Assembly (NCBI GenBank): GCA_024404915.1
Contig: JAKSPJ010000004.1
Location: forward strand, 62,001 to 126,000
Length of the DNA stretch: 64,000 nucleotides
Direction: 5' to 3'
From: Oscillospiraceae bacterium
GTDB lineage: Bacteria > Bacillota > Clostridia > Oscillospirales > Ruminococcaceae
The notes below the pieces were generated by a model. That model saw only the letters and a program-made list of their open reading frames with translations, had not been told where the DNA came from and did no database searches. Of this stretch, positions 52,317 through 60,372 are shown piece by piece. Position 1 is the first letter of the stretch. Every line of letters starts with the position of its first letter. Made by a program: the position numbers and the translations under genes.

Positions 52317-52817
52317 TTATGCCTCTTCCGGGGTGAGTGCCTTCAGCTCTGCTTTCTTTCTGGCATCCTTCATGGCACGCTTGCGCTTTTTCAGCTCTGC
52401 TCTCTCCTTCTCGTATGCGGCAAGACGTTCCTCGCTCCAGATTTCCACCACTTCGCCAAAGCCGATGACAACAACCTTTTCCTGAAGATCTGCATACTCC
52501 AGCAATTCGGCTGTCAGTGTAATACGGCCGTTTTTGTCATGGGCAATTGTGACTGTATCCTTTGCGAAATCCATCTGCTCATCATGGGCATCGTCTTCAT
52601 CCAGACCATCTTCTTCGCACTTTCTGCGGATGCGCTCCAGTTCCTGCTGATAGCCATCCTTGGAACGAACCACCAGATAGCCGCGCTGATTGGAATCCGG
52701 TGAAACATACAGTATCTCTCCGATACCGGAGCGATAGGCTGAAGGGAAACTGATTCGGCCACGCTGATCCTTCAGAACAACCTGCTTGCCTGACAGGCTC
52801 ACAATATTCTGTTCCAT
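52317..52817 (-). CDS. mraZ: MraZ transcriptional regulator
   Basis: The 166-residue protein has two MraZ/AbrB-type half domains (KDQRGRISFPSAYRSGI, then HDKNGRITLTAELLEYADL) and a Lys/Glu-rich C-terminal helix that makes it longer than the usual 140-150 residues. MraZ binds repeats upstream of the dcw operon and represses it. Four matching boxes are found 240 bases upstream. The SD is the GGGGGC-type run upstream of the ATG at 52817. Confidence 0.96.
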   Translation of the reverse strand: MEQNIVSLSGKQVVLKDQRGRISFPSAYRSGIGEILYVSPDSNQRGYLVVRSKDGYQQELERIRRKCEEDGLDEDDAHDEQMDFAKDTVTIAHDKNGRITLTAELLEYADLQEKVVVIGFGEVVEIWSEERLAAYEKERAELKKRKRAMKDARKKAELKALTPEEA

Positions 52818-53053
52818 GCACCAGCGCCCCCTTCATCCAAAAATTCTTTACAGACGCCAAAGACCGCCCTTCATTCTTTCGGACGGTGCAGAAGCGTATG
52901 CAATCGGCCGGACGGAATTTTCCCCGCCGGTTCTGTCCCGGATGTCTGCCGATGTTTTTCCAATCGGAATTCCAACGGCATCACCCTTTTTCTTCTCTTC
53001 TACAAATTTTTATTTTTCTTTCTCTCTCAGGCATAAAATACCGTAACAAAGCT

Positions 53054-53088
53054 GCCCATCGATGCCCAAACGGTTCCATTCATGCCCT
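53054..53088 (-). promoter_or_regulatory. Four MraZ boxes at 10-bp spacing
   Basis: Read on the reverse strand, four pentamers lie exactly 10 bp apart: AGGGC, TGGAA, TGGGC and TGGGC (starting at 53088, 53078, 53068 and 53058). This matches the TGGGN-N5 repeats bound by MraZ in other bacteria. They begin about 10 bases after the -10 of the dcw promoter, so bound MraZ would cover the transcription start. Confidence 0.85.
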
Positions 53089-53098
53089 GACCGTTATT

Positions 53099-53127
53099 AT
53101 TATAGCTTAAAACACTCGAATTGTCAA
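53099..53127 (-). promoter_or_regulatory. dcw cluster promoter
   Basis: On the reverse strand TTGACA (53127-53122), a 17-bp spacer and TATAAT (53104-53099) form a perfect consensus promoter, followed at once by the MraZ boxes. The transcript would have a leader of about 270 bases before mraZ. Confidence 0.93.
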
Positions 53128-53743
53128 TAGTTTAAGAGCAAGAAAATGAATAACACACAGAAATAGAAATTTCACGAAAATACGTTGTTTTTGCCGTATC
53201 CGGCCAACATTGGCAAGCGAACATAATTTCTTTCCGTGGTGTTCAGTCAGCAGAAAACAATCGTATCTACGAAAAAATCAACTGTTTTTTCTATGTGTTG
53301 AAAAAAATATGCCGATTTTTTTTGGCTTTTTTTCTTCATTTTTTCAATTTTCACTGTTTCTGACTATTTATCGTTTCACTCAACTCAATATCATGTTGAA
53401 GCAGCACAGAGAATATACTATATATTGTGGTAATGTCCCAAAATCCGTTATTGTGCACTATATCTATGCATGATTTCAATGCCGTTTTCCGGTATTCCAC
53501 ACTGTCCTTCACATAGTTTTTTTATTATTCTGCACTAAAATTCTATTTTCTCTCCGCCGTCCGGGAAGCTGCGTTCCAATGCACCTTCTATTTCGGCAGA
53601 TTGTATAATTCAGGTTATGGTTGTGCCGCATTCAGCACACCATATTTGTGCAATATAACGAACAATAGCGGATTCATTCAGCGCAATCAGCTGTTTCTAT
53701 GCCGTATACAGCTGTAAAATAATGTTTTTTTTTTCGTTTCCTC
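53128..53743. other. Long intergenic region, no gene seen
   Basis: This 616-base stretch between the divergent dcw and pyrH promoters is AT-rich with T-runs (for example around 53325-53345). I found no protein-coding frame with an SD, no recognised RNA family and no convincing repeat. A TGTTGAAAA match at 53296 resembles the motif clustered upstream of ftsQ. Confidence 0.6.
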
Positions 53744-53772
53744 TTTACAATACTTCAAAAATCGTGTATAAT
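53744..53772 (+). promoter_or_regulatory. pyrH operon promoter
   Basis: TTTACA (53744-53749), a 17-bp spacer and TATAAT (53767-53772) precede the pyrH SD (GGAGG, 53792-53796) by 20 bases, leaving only a short leader. Confidence 0.87.
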
Positions 53773-53804
53773 AGTTATATATTTATTAATCGGAGGTTTT
53801 TCTT

Positions 53805-54515
53805 ATGGAACTGAAATATAAACGCATTCTGCTGAAGCTCAGCGGAGAGGCTCTTGCCGGCGAGAAGAAAACCGGTCTGAATTACGATGTCATCACCCCG
53901 ATTTGCCAGGCAATCAAAAAATGTGTGGATGCAGGCGCAGAGATGGGCATTGTTGTTGGCGGCGGTAACTTCTGGCGCGGCCGTTCTTCCGGTGCAATGG
54001 ACCGTACCCGTGCTGACCACATCGGCATGCTGGCAACTGCCATGAATGCACTGGCACTGGCAGATGTTCTGGAGAGTCTTGGCTGTGAGGTTCGTGTGCA
54101 GACTGCACTGCCCATGATTAACGTGGCAGAGCCCTATATCCGGAACCGTGCTATCCGCCATTACGAAAAAGGCAGAATTGTTATTTTCGGATGTGGTACA
54201 GGTAACCCCTTCTTCTCCACAGATACCGCTGCTGCACTCCGTGCTGCTGAAAGTGAAGCAAATGTTCTGATGAAAGCTACTATGGTAGACGGCGTATATG
54301 ACAAGGATCCGAACAAATATGCAGATGCAAAGAAATATGATGTACTGACCTTCTCAGAGGTTGTGAATAATCAGCTTGCTGTTATGGATGCAACTGCTGC
54401 CGCACTCTGCCGTGACAATCACACCACCATGCTGGTATTTGATCTGAGCAGACCGGATAACATCTACGATGCATGCATCGGCGAAAGCATCGGCACACTG
54501 ATTAAGCCGGAATAA
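53805..54515 (+). CDS. pyrH: UMP kinase
   Basis: The 236-residue protein matches bacterial UMP kinase: [62 protein letters not shown] and [10 protein letters not shown]. It phosphorylates UMP to UDP for nucleotide and cell-wall precursor supply. The start is 8 bases after GGAGG. It opens the conserved pyrH-frr-uppS-cdsA-dxr-rseP-ispG-polC block and has its own promoter. Confidence 0.98.
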   Translation: MELKYKRILLKLSGEALAGEKKTGLNYDVITPICQAIKKCVDAGAEMGIVVGGGNFWRGRSSGAMDRTRADHIGMLATAMNALALADVLESLGCEVRVQTALPMINVAEPYIRNRAIRHYEKGRIVIFGCGTGNPFFSTDTAAALRAAESEANVLMKATMVDGVYDKDPNKYADAKKYDVLTFSEVVNNQLAVMDATAAALCRDNHTTMLVFDLSRPDNIYDACIGESIGTLIKPE

Positions 54516-54550
54516 TTACAGCGACTGATTTTATAAGGAGATGAATAGAT

Positions 54551-55117
54551 ATGAACGAACTTATTAAGGATAAGATGAACTCCGCTGAAAAGCATATGAG
54601 AAAAGCTGTGGACCATTTGCAGAATGAGTTTGCAAGCCTCCGTGCAGGCCGTGCAAATCCCTCTGTTCTGGACAAGCTCACCGTGGAATACTATGGTACT
54701 CCCACACCGGTGAACCAGGTGGCTGCTGTTTCTGTTTCAGAAGGCCGCAATCTGCTGATTACCCCTTGGGATGCACAGATGATCCGCCCGATTTCCAAGG
54801 CAATTCTTGCTTCCGATATCGGCATCACACCCATTGATGACGGCAAAACCATTCGTCTTGTATTCCCGCAGCCCACAGAAGACCGCCGCCGTGAGCTGGC
54901 AAAAACTGTAAAAAAATACGGTGATGATGCAAAGGTCACTGTCCGTAATGAGCGCAGAGACCTTCTGGACAAGGTTAAGAAAATGAAGAAGGATTCTGAA
55001 ATCACAGAAGACGATCAGAAGGAGGCTGAAAAGAAGGTTCAGACTCTGACAGACCGCTTTACCGACGAAATCGATAAGATGGTTGCAGAGAAGGAAAAGG
55101 AAATCATGAGCATCTGA
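54551..55117 (+). CDS. frr: Ribosome recycling factor
   Basis: The 188-residue protein (typical length 185) has KHMRKAVDHLQNEFASLRAGRANPS and the C-terminal EDDQKEAEKKVQTLTDRF block. With EF-G it splits post-termination ribosomes. It is preceded by AAGGAG and follows pyrH by 35 bases, the standard arrangement. Confidence 0.98.
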   Translation: MNELIKDKMNSAEKHMRKAVDHLQNEFASLRAGRANPSVLDKLTVEYYGTPTPVNQVAAVSVSEGRNLLITPWDAQMIRPISKAILASDIGITPIDDGKTIRLVFPQPTEDRRRELAKTVKKYGDDAKVTVRNERRDLLDKVKKMKKDSEITEDDQKEAEKKVQTLTDRFTDEIDKMVAEKEKEIMSI

Positions 55118-55162
55118 TGCCCCGTCTCCCCATGATATTATTGAAATAGGAGTCCGAATAAT

Positions 55163-55891
55163 ATGGCTAAAAAATTTGTTGCACCTGTTCCGGCAGATAT
55201 GATGCCCCGCCATATCGCCATCATTATGGATGGAAACGGCAGATGGGCAACCCAGCGTAACCGTCCCCGTACCTACGGACATGTGCGTGGTGCGCTGAAT
55301 TTCCGTAAGCTGCTGCGTTACGCAAGAGAAATCGGTGTAGAATACATCTCCTTCTACGCTTTTTCCACAGAAAACTGGAAACGGCCGGATGATGAAGTCC
55401 ACGCATTGATGGACTTGATGAGAAAATATCTCAAAGATGCATATGATTATTTTGACGACCGTGTCCGTGTCATTCTTCTGGGAGACCGTGAAGACTTTGA
55501 GGCTGATCTCCGTCAGCAGTTCACAGATATCGAAAAGGATACCGGTGACTTTGAGAAGATGACAACCGGCATCGCTGCAAACTATGGTTCCCGTCATGAA
55601 ATCACCGGTGCCATGAAAGAAATTGCACAGCTGGTGAAAGAAGGAAAGGTACAGCCCGAAGACATCACAGAAGAAATGATTTCCGATCACCTCTATACAA
55701 GAGAAATGCCGGATGTTGATCTGATGATCCGCCCCGGCGGTGAACAGCGCATTTCCAACTTTTTGCTTTGGCAATGTGCATATGCAGAGTTCTACTTCTG
55801 TGATACACTCTGGCCTGATTTCGATTCTAAGGAACTGGATAAGGCAATCGTGGAATACGCCAGACGTACCAGACGATTTGGAGGACTTTAA
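55163..55891 (+). CDS. uppS: Undecaprenyl diphosphate synthase
   Basis: The 242-residue cis-prenyltransferase has HIAIIMDGNGRWAT (catalytic Asp-Gly-Asn-Gly-Arg), GVEYISFYAFSTENWKRP, and the C-terminal PDVDLMIRPGGEQRISNFLLWQ and YAEFYF motifs. It makes the C55 carrier for peptidoglycan and surface-glycan synthesis. The start is preceded by AGGAGT. A short leader of about 45 bases separates it from frr. Confidence 0.98.
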   Translation: MAKKFVAPVPADMMPRHIAIIMDGNGRWATQRNRPRTYGHVRGALNFRKLLRYAREIGVEYISFYAFSTENWKRPDDEVHALMDLMRKYLKDAYDYFDDRVRVILLGDREDFEADLRQQFTDIEKDTGDFEKMTTGIAANYGSRHEITGAMKEIAQLVKEGKVQPEDITEEMISDHLYTREMPDVDLMIRPGGEQRISNFLLWQCAYAEFYFCDTLWPDFDSKELDKAIVEYARRTRRFGGL

Positions 55892-55998
55892 TTTATCACG
55901 GCTGCCAGGCCTGATATGACTATGAGACAGCATCCGACAGAACAGTCCTGCCGTCAGGCAGGCTTTGTGCAGGGCTGCCTTGAGAATCGAATGAGATT

Positions 55999-56032
55999 GG
56001 AGGCTGCGGCATCAACGCCGCAATAAAATATG
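55999..56032 (+). promoter_or_regulatory. Split RBS of cdsA with hairpin between SD and start
   Basis: The only SD, GGAGG (55999-56003), is 26 bases from the ATG at 56030. In between, TGCGGC (56005-56010) pairs with GCCGCA (56017-56022). Looping out this 18-base hairpin leaves an effective spacing of 8 bases. An in-frame TAA at 56024 excludes an upstream start. Confidence 0.65.
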
Positions 56033-56863
56033 GTCACACGTTTGATAACTGCTGCGGTCGGTATCGTGATCGCACTTTTGGTCTTTGCACTGCATAACAC
56101 AGTGGTTCTGCCGATCATGGCCGGTGTGGTTGCTGCATTGATTCTTGTGGAATATCTGCGAGCCAACGATCTGATGCGGTATCATCTCTCATCTATTGCA
56201 TCACTTCTGTTTGCATTTTTGCTGCCGCAGCTTCAGATAGGCATGATTGCGAGATATCGCTCTATGCTCTATGTTGCTGCTATCAGCTGTATTCTGTTTG
56301 ACTATATCCGTCACAAGAAAAAGATGTCTGAAAAAATCGTATTTACGTTCCTTGTGGGCATTCTGCTGTTTCCGCCGGCAATTGCAACTGCAGTTACACT
56401 GAATAACGCACACGAGCAGCACGGCATCGCTTATCTGACACTTGCCCTTGGCGGTGCATGGATTGCAGACAGCGGCGCATATTTTGTGGGAAGCTTTTTC
56501 GGCAAGGCAAAGCTTTGTCCGGAAATCAGCCCCAAAAAGACAGTTGCCGGCTTTATCGGCGGCATCGTGTCCAATATCGTTTTCTTTATCGTATTCTGTG
56601 CTATTTACGGTTCAGTGATGCAGGGAAAAGGCATTGCAGTCAGTGTCAACTGGTTTATCACCGTTCTCGTTGCAATGGTCTGTGCCGTTCTTGGTACATT
56701 GGGTGATCTGGCCGCTTCCACATTGAAGCGTCAGCTGGACATCAAGGATTATGGAAAACTGATGCCGGGACACGGCGGCGTTCTGGACCGTTTTGACAGC
56801 GTTCTTCTGGTTCTGCCTTTCTTCGCTGCATTTGCCCAGGCAACTACATTCTTTGAGCTTTAA
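56030..56863 (+). CDS. cdsA: Phosphatidate cytidylyltransferase
   Basis: The 277-residue protein has about seven to eight transmembrane segments and the CdsA signature near the C-terminus, LKRQLDIKDYGKLMPGHGG with VLDRFDSVL. It makes CDP-diacylglycerol for phospholipid synthesis. The start ATG cannot move upstream because of an in-frame stop at 56024, and the SD is linked through a hairpin. It lies 138 bases after uppS and 15 before dxr. Confidence 0.97.
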   Translation: MVTRLITAAVGIVIALLVFALHNTVVLPIMAGVVAALILVEYLRANDLMRYHLSSIASLLFAFLLPQLQIGMIARYRSMLYVAAISCILFDYIRHKKKMSEKIVFTFLVGILLFPPAIATAVTLNNAHEQHGIAYLTLALGGAWIADSGAYFVGSFFGKAKLCPEISPKKTVAGFIGGIVSNIVFFIVFCAIYGSVMQGKGIAVSVNWFITVLVAMVCAVLGTLGDLAASTLKRQLDIKDYGKLMPGHGGVLDRFDSVLLVLPFFAAFAQATTFFEL

Positions 56864-56878
56864 AAAGGAGATTCGGCT

Positions 56879-58021
56879 ATGACAAACAGCATTGCTATTC
56901 TCGGCTCAACCGGCAGTATCGGCACCCAGGCTATTGAGGTGGCAAAGAAGCACAATATTCGTGTTACCGCACTGGCTGCCAATACAAATGTCAATGAGCT
57001 GGTTTCCCAGGCACGGGAACTTCACCCGGAACTGCTGTGCATCGCTGACGAATCCAAATATTCCGCATTAAAAGAAGCGGCAGCCGGTCTAGGCTGCCGC
57101 CTTTTGGCAGGAATGGATGGATTGTGCGAAATTGCGCAGCACACTACTACCGGTACACTGCTGAATTCTGTGGTCGGAATGGTGGGCCTTCTGCCGACTC
57201 TGACTGCAATTCAGGCAAACAAACCCATTGCACTTGCCAACAAGGAAACACTGGTTGCAGGCGGCGCACTGGTAATGGATTCTGCTGCACAGCACGGCGT
57301 GCCCATTTACCCCATTGACAGTGAACATTCAGCGATTTTCCAGTGCCTTCAGGGCAATGACCGGAAACAGCTGAAAAAGATCATTCTTACGGCTTCCGGC
57401 GGTCCCTTCTTCGGGAAAACAAAAGCAGATTTGCAGAATACCACCGTGGCAGAGGCACTGAATCATCCGAACTGGAGTATGGGAAGCAAGATTACCATTG
57501 ACTCCGCAACCCTTATGAATAAAGGCCTGGAATTCATTGAGGCAAGATGGCTGTTTGACCTGAAACCGGAGCAGATTGAAATTGTGGTCCATCGTCAGAG
57601 CGTACTGCATTCTGCGGTGGTATATGATGATGAATCCGTCATCGGACAAATGGGTGTTCCTGATATGAAGATTCCGATTCAATATGCACTGCTGTACCCG
57701 GAGCGTATGCCTTGCCCCACAAAGCCCCTTTCCCTGACTGATTATGGCACGCTGACTTTCGCAAAGCCGGACTATGATACCTTTGACTGTCTGACCACCT
57801 GTATCCGTTCCAGTCAGATAGGCGGCACAGCACCGGTCATTGCCAATGGTGCAAATGAAGCAGCTGTTGCTGCGTTCCTCGCAGGAAAAATCTCTTTCCT
57901 GCGCATTGGTGAACTGGTTTCTGCTTCCGTGGACAGTCTGCCGATTCAGGCCCTGACCTGCTACGAAGATGTCACAAAGGCAGATGCTGCTGCAAGACAA
58001 TTCGTGGCGGATAATATCTGA
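56879..58021 (+). CDS. dxr: 1-deoxy-D-xylulose-5-phosphate reductoisomerase
   Basis: The 380-residue protein has the NADPH-binding ILGSTGSIGTQAIEV, ALANKETLVAGGALV, PIDSEHSAIFQCL with catalytic Asp/Glu, and the C-terminal NGANEAAVAAFL motif. It converts DXP to MEP, the committed step of the MEP isoprenoid pathway, feeding UppS. The SD AAAAAGGAG precedes the start. Confidence 0.98.
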   Translation: MTNSIAILGSTGSIGTQAIEVAKKHNIRVTALAANTNVNELVSQARELHPELLCIADESKYSALKEAAAGLGCRLLAGMDGLCEIAQHTTTGTLLNSVVGMVGLLPTLTAIQANKPIALANKETLVAGGALVMDSAAQHGVPIYPIDSEHSAIFQCLQGNDRKQLKKIILTASGGPFFGKTKADLQNTTVAEALNHPNWSMGSKITIDSATLMNKGLEFIEARWLFDLKPEQIEIVVHRQSVLHSAVVYDDESVIGQMGVPDMKIPIQYALLYPERMPCPTKPLSLTDYGTLTFAKPDYDTFDCLTTCIRSSQIGGTAPVIANGANEAAVAAFLAGKISFLRIGELVSASVDSLPIQALTCYEDVTKADAAARQFVADNI

Positions 58022-58174
58022 TGATTCTTTTGCGGATTAATTCTGCGCACAAGCTGCTCCCCTGATTCAGAAAGCAGTTGCATTTCTCAAAACGAACACA
58101 TATTTTCTGAATATTCATCATAAAACTATGCTATCATTGATAGTATCCTGATGATTTGGAAAGGAGCAAATATT

Positions 58175-59224
58175 ATGACTATTCTTACAATCCTTGCAAC
58201 CCTGCTTTGTTTTGGCGTTATCATCTTCATTCATGAGGCAGGGCATTTCTTTGTCGCAAAAAAATGCGGTGTCCGTGTACTGGAATTCTCCATGGGCATG
58301 GGACCAATACTGTTCTCCAAAAAGAAGGGTGAAACACGCTATTCCATCCGTGCATTTCCCATTGGCGGATTCTGTGCCATGGAGGGAGAGGACAAAAACA
58401 GCAGCGACCCCCGTGCATTCCGCAACCAGGCTGTCTGGAAGCGGATGCTGGTCATCGTGGCAGGTGCTGTCATGAATCTGATTCTGGGATTTCTGCTGAT
58501 TATTGCAGTTACATGCATAGACGGACAGATTACGACCACCACCATTTCCGATTTTCATACAGATGCAGAGGGTGTCAGCACTTCCACATCTGAAAAGTGG
58601 CTGAAGCCGGATGACCGCTTCATTAAAATCAACGGTCTCAGCATCTATACTGCCAGCGATATTTCCTATGCGCTGCAAAATACCGACAGCGAACTGTATG
58701 AAGTTGTAGTGGAGCGTGAGGGTGAACTGATTACGCTGGAGGACGTAAAATTCAAGGATCGGGAGACACAGGGCATTCTGGACTTTTATGTTTATGGCCA
58801 GCGTCTTTCTCCAATGGCGGTTTTGTCCTACAGCTGCAAAAGTTTTGCCACGACTGCCCGTTTAATCTGGATTTCCTTTGCAGATTTGCTCCGTGGCAGA
58901 TATGGTTTCCGTGACATGTCCGGTGTGGTAGGCATCATTGATGCAACCACCGAAGTAGTATCCATGCGTGAAACGCTGCGTGACAAGATTCTGACAATGC
59001 TGGACCTGATGTCCTTCATCACCATCAATATTGGTATTTTCAACCTGATTCCCTTCCCTGCACTGGACGGCGGCCGAATGGTGTTTCTCATTGCAGAAGC
59101 CATACTCCGCAAGCCTGTGCCCGCTAAAGTGGAAGGTGCCATTCATCTTGTGGGATTGTCTGCGCTGATGCTTCTGATGATTGCAGTCACCTGCCAGGAT
59201 ATATTCAAGATTTTCACTCAGTAA
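58175..59224 (+). CDS. rseP: Site-2 protease RseP/RasP family
   Basis: The ATG at 58175 lies 8 bases after AAGGAG. The 349-residue M50 protease has the zinc motif HEAGHFFVAKK (about 18-28), a PDZ domain in the middle (GLSIYTASDI onward) and the second metal motif NLIPFPALDGGR near the C-terminus, with four transmembrane segments. It cleaves within membrane helices of substrates such as anti-sigma factors or leftover signal peptides. It follows dxr by 153 bases, a gap in which I see no clear element. Confidence 0.96.
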   Translation: MTILTILATLLCFGVIIFIHEAGHFFVAKKCGVRVLEFSMGMGPILFSKKKGETRYSIRAFPIGGFCAMEGEDKNSSDPRAFRNQAVWKRMLVIVAGAVMNLILGFLLIIAVTCIDGQITTTTISDFHTDAEGVSTSTSEKWLKPDDRFIKINGLSIYTASDISYALQNTDSELYEVVVEREGELITLEDVKFKDRETQGILDFYVYGQRLSPMAVLSYSCKSFATTARLIWISFADLLRGRYGFRDMSGVVGIIDATTEVVSMRETLRDKILTMLDLMSFITINIGIFNLIPFPALDGGRMVFLIAEAILRKPVPAKVEGAIHLVGLSALMLLMIAVTCQDIFKIFTQ

Positions 59225-59307
59225 CCTGAAAGACGGATCGGAATAAACAGATGGTTCCGAGAAGCTATCCTATCGCATTTTAAATATCATGGAAAGGACA
59301 TATTATC

Positions 59308-60345
59308 ATGAGAAATCTGCATCCTGTCAAAGTCGGGCAATGCGTGCTCGACGGCAAGCATATCTATATTCAGTCTATGCTGAACACCCGTTCAGATGAT
59401 ATCCCCGGCTCTGTGGAACAGGCAAAGCAGCTGGAAGCCGCAGGCTGTGAAATCGTTCGTGCTGCCATCCCCAATATGGATGCTGTTGCCTTGATTCCTG
59501 CAATCAAGGAGGCTGTTTCCATTCCTCTGGTGGCAGATATTCACTTTGATTATAAACTGGCTTTAGCCGCAGCAGATGCAGGCGTGGATAAAATCCGTAT
59601 TAATCCCGGCAATATCGGCTCCATGGACCGTGTAAAGGCTGTGGCTGACAAGTGCCGTGAGAAGGGCATTCCGATCCGGATCGGTGTCAACTCCGGTTCT
59701 CTGGAAAAGGAACTGCTGGCGAAATACGGTGGTCCCACACCACAGGCAATGGTTGAAAGTGCGCTGAATCACGCCAGATGCCTGGAACAGTTCGATTTCA
59801 ATGATATTGTCATTTCCATCAAATCCTCCAATGTGCAGAATATGATTGCCTGCTATCGCCTTGCAGCTGAATCCTGTGCATATCCGCTGCATCTTGGCGT
59901 CACTGAGGCAGGCACAGAACATATGGGCATTATCAAGTCCGCTGCCGGTATCGGCGCTTTGCTGTGCGATGGCATCGGCGAAACCATTCGTGTTTCCCTG
60001 ACAGCAGACCCTGTACGTGAAATTGCAGCAGCACAGGATATCCTCAAGGCACTGAATCTTCGTGAAGGTGTGGAATTTGTTTCCTGCCCCACCTGCGGCA
60101 GAACAAGAATTGATTTAATCAGTACTGCCAAAACCGTGGAAGATGCACTTCGTGGCTGCAAAAAAAATATTAAAGTGGCCGTTATGGGCTGCGTTGTAAA
60201 CGGACCGGGAGAAGCAAGAGAGGCAGACATCGGCATTGCCGGCGGAGATGGCTGCGCTGTCATTTTCAAAGGAGATCAGATTCTGCGCAAAGTTCCTGAA
60301 AATGAGATTGTCCCGGCACTGCTGGCAGAAATTGAAAAATTATAA
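59308..60345 (+). CDS. ispG: 4-hydroxy-3-methylbut-2-enyl diphosphate synthase
   Basis: The 345-residue protein has PVKVGQCVLDGKHIYIQSMLN at the start and, near the C-terminus, the [4Fe-4S] ligand sites CPTCGRTRIDL and MGCVVNGPGEARE. It carries out the second-to-last step of the MEP pathway, so dxr and ispG here are linked to uppS in isoprenoid and undecaprenyl supply. The start follows GGAAAGGAC. Confidence 0.98.
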   Translation: MRNLHPVKVGQCVLDGKHIYIQSMLNTRSDDIPGSVEQAKQLEAAGCEIVRAAIPNMDAVALIPAIKEAVSIPLVADIHFDYKLALAAADAGVDKIRINPGNIGSMDRVKAVADKCREKGIPIRIGVNSGSLEKELLAKYGGPTPQAMVESALNHARCLEQFDFNDIVISIKSSNVQNMIACYRLAAESCAYPLHLGVTEAGTEHMGIIKSAAGIGALLCDGIGETIRVSLTADPVREIAAAQDILKALNLREGVEFVSCPTCGRTRIDLISTAKTVEDALRGCKKNIKVAVMGCVVNGPGEAREADIGIAGGDGCAVIFKGDQILRKVPENEIVPALLAEIEKL

Positions 60346-60372
60346 TATCACGCTGCAGAAAGGATAATGCCA

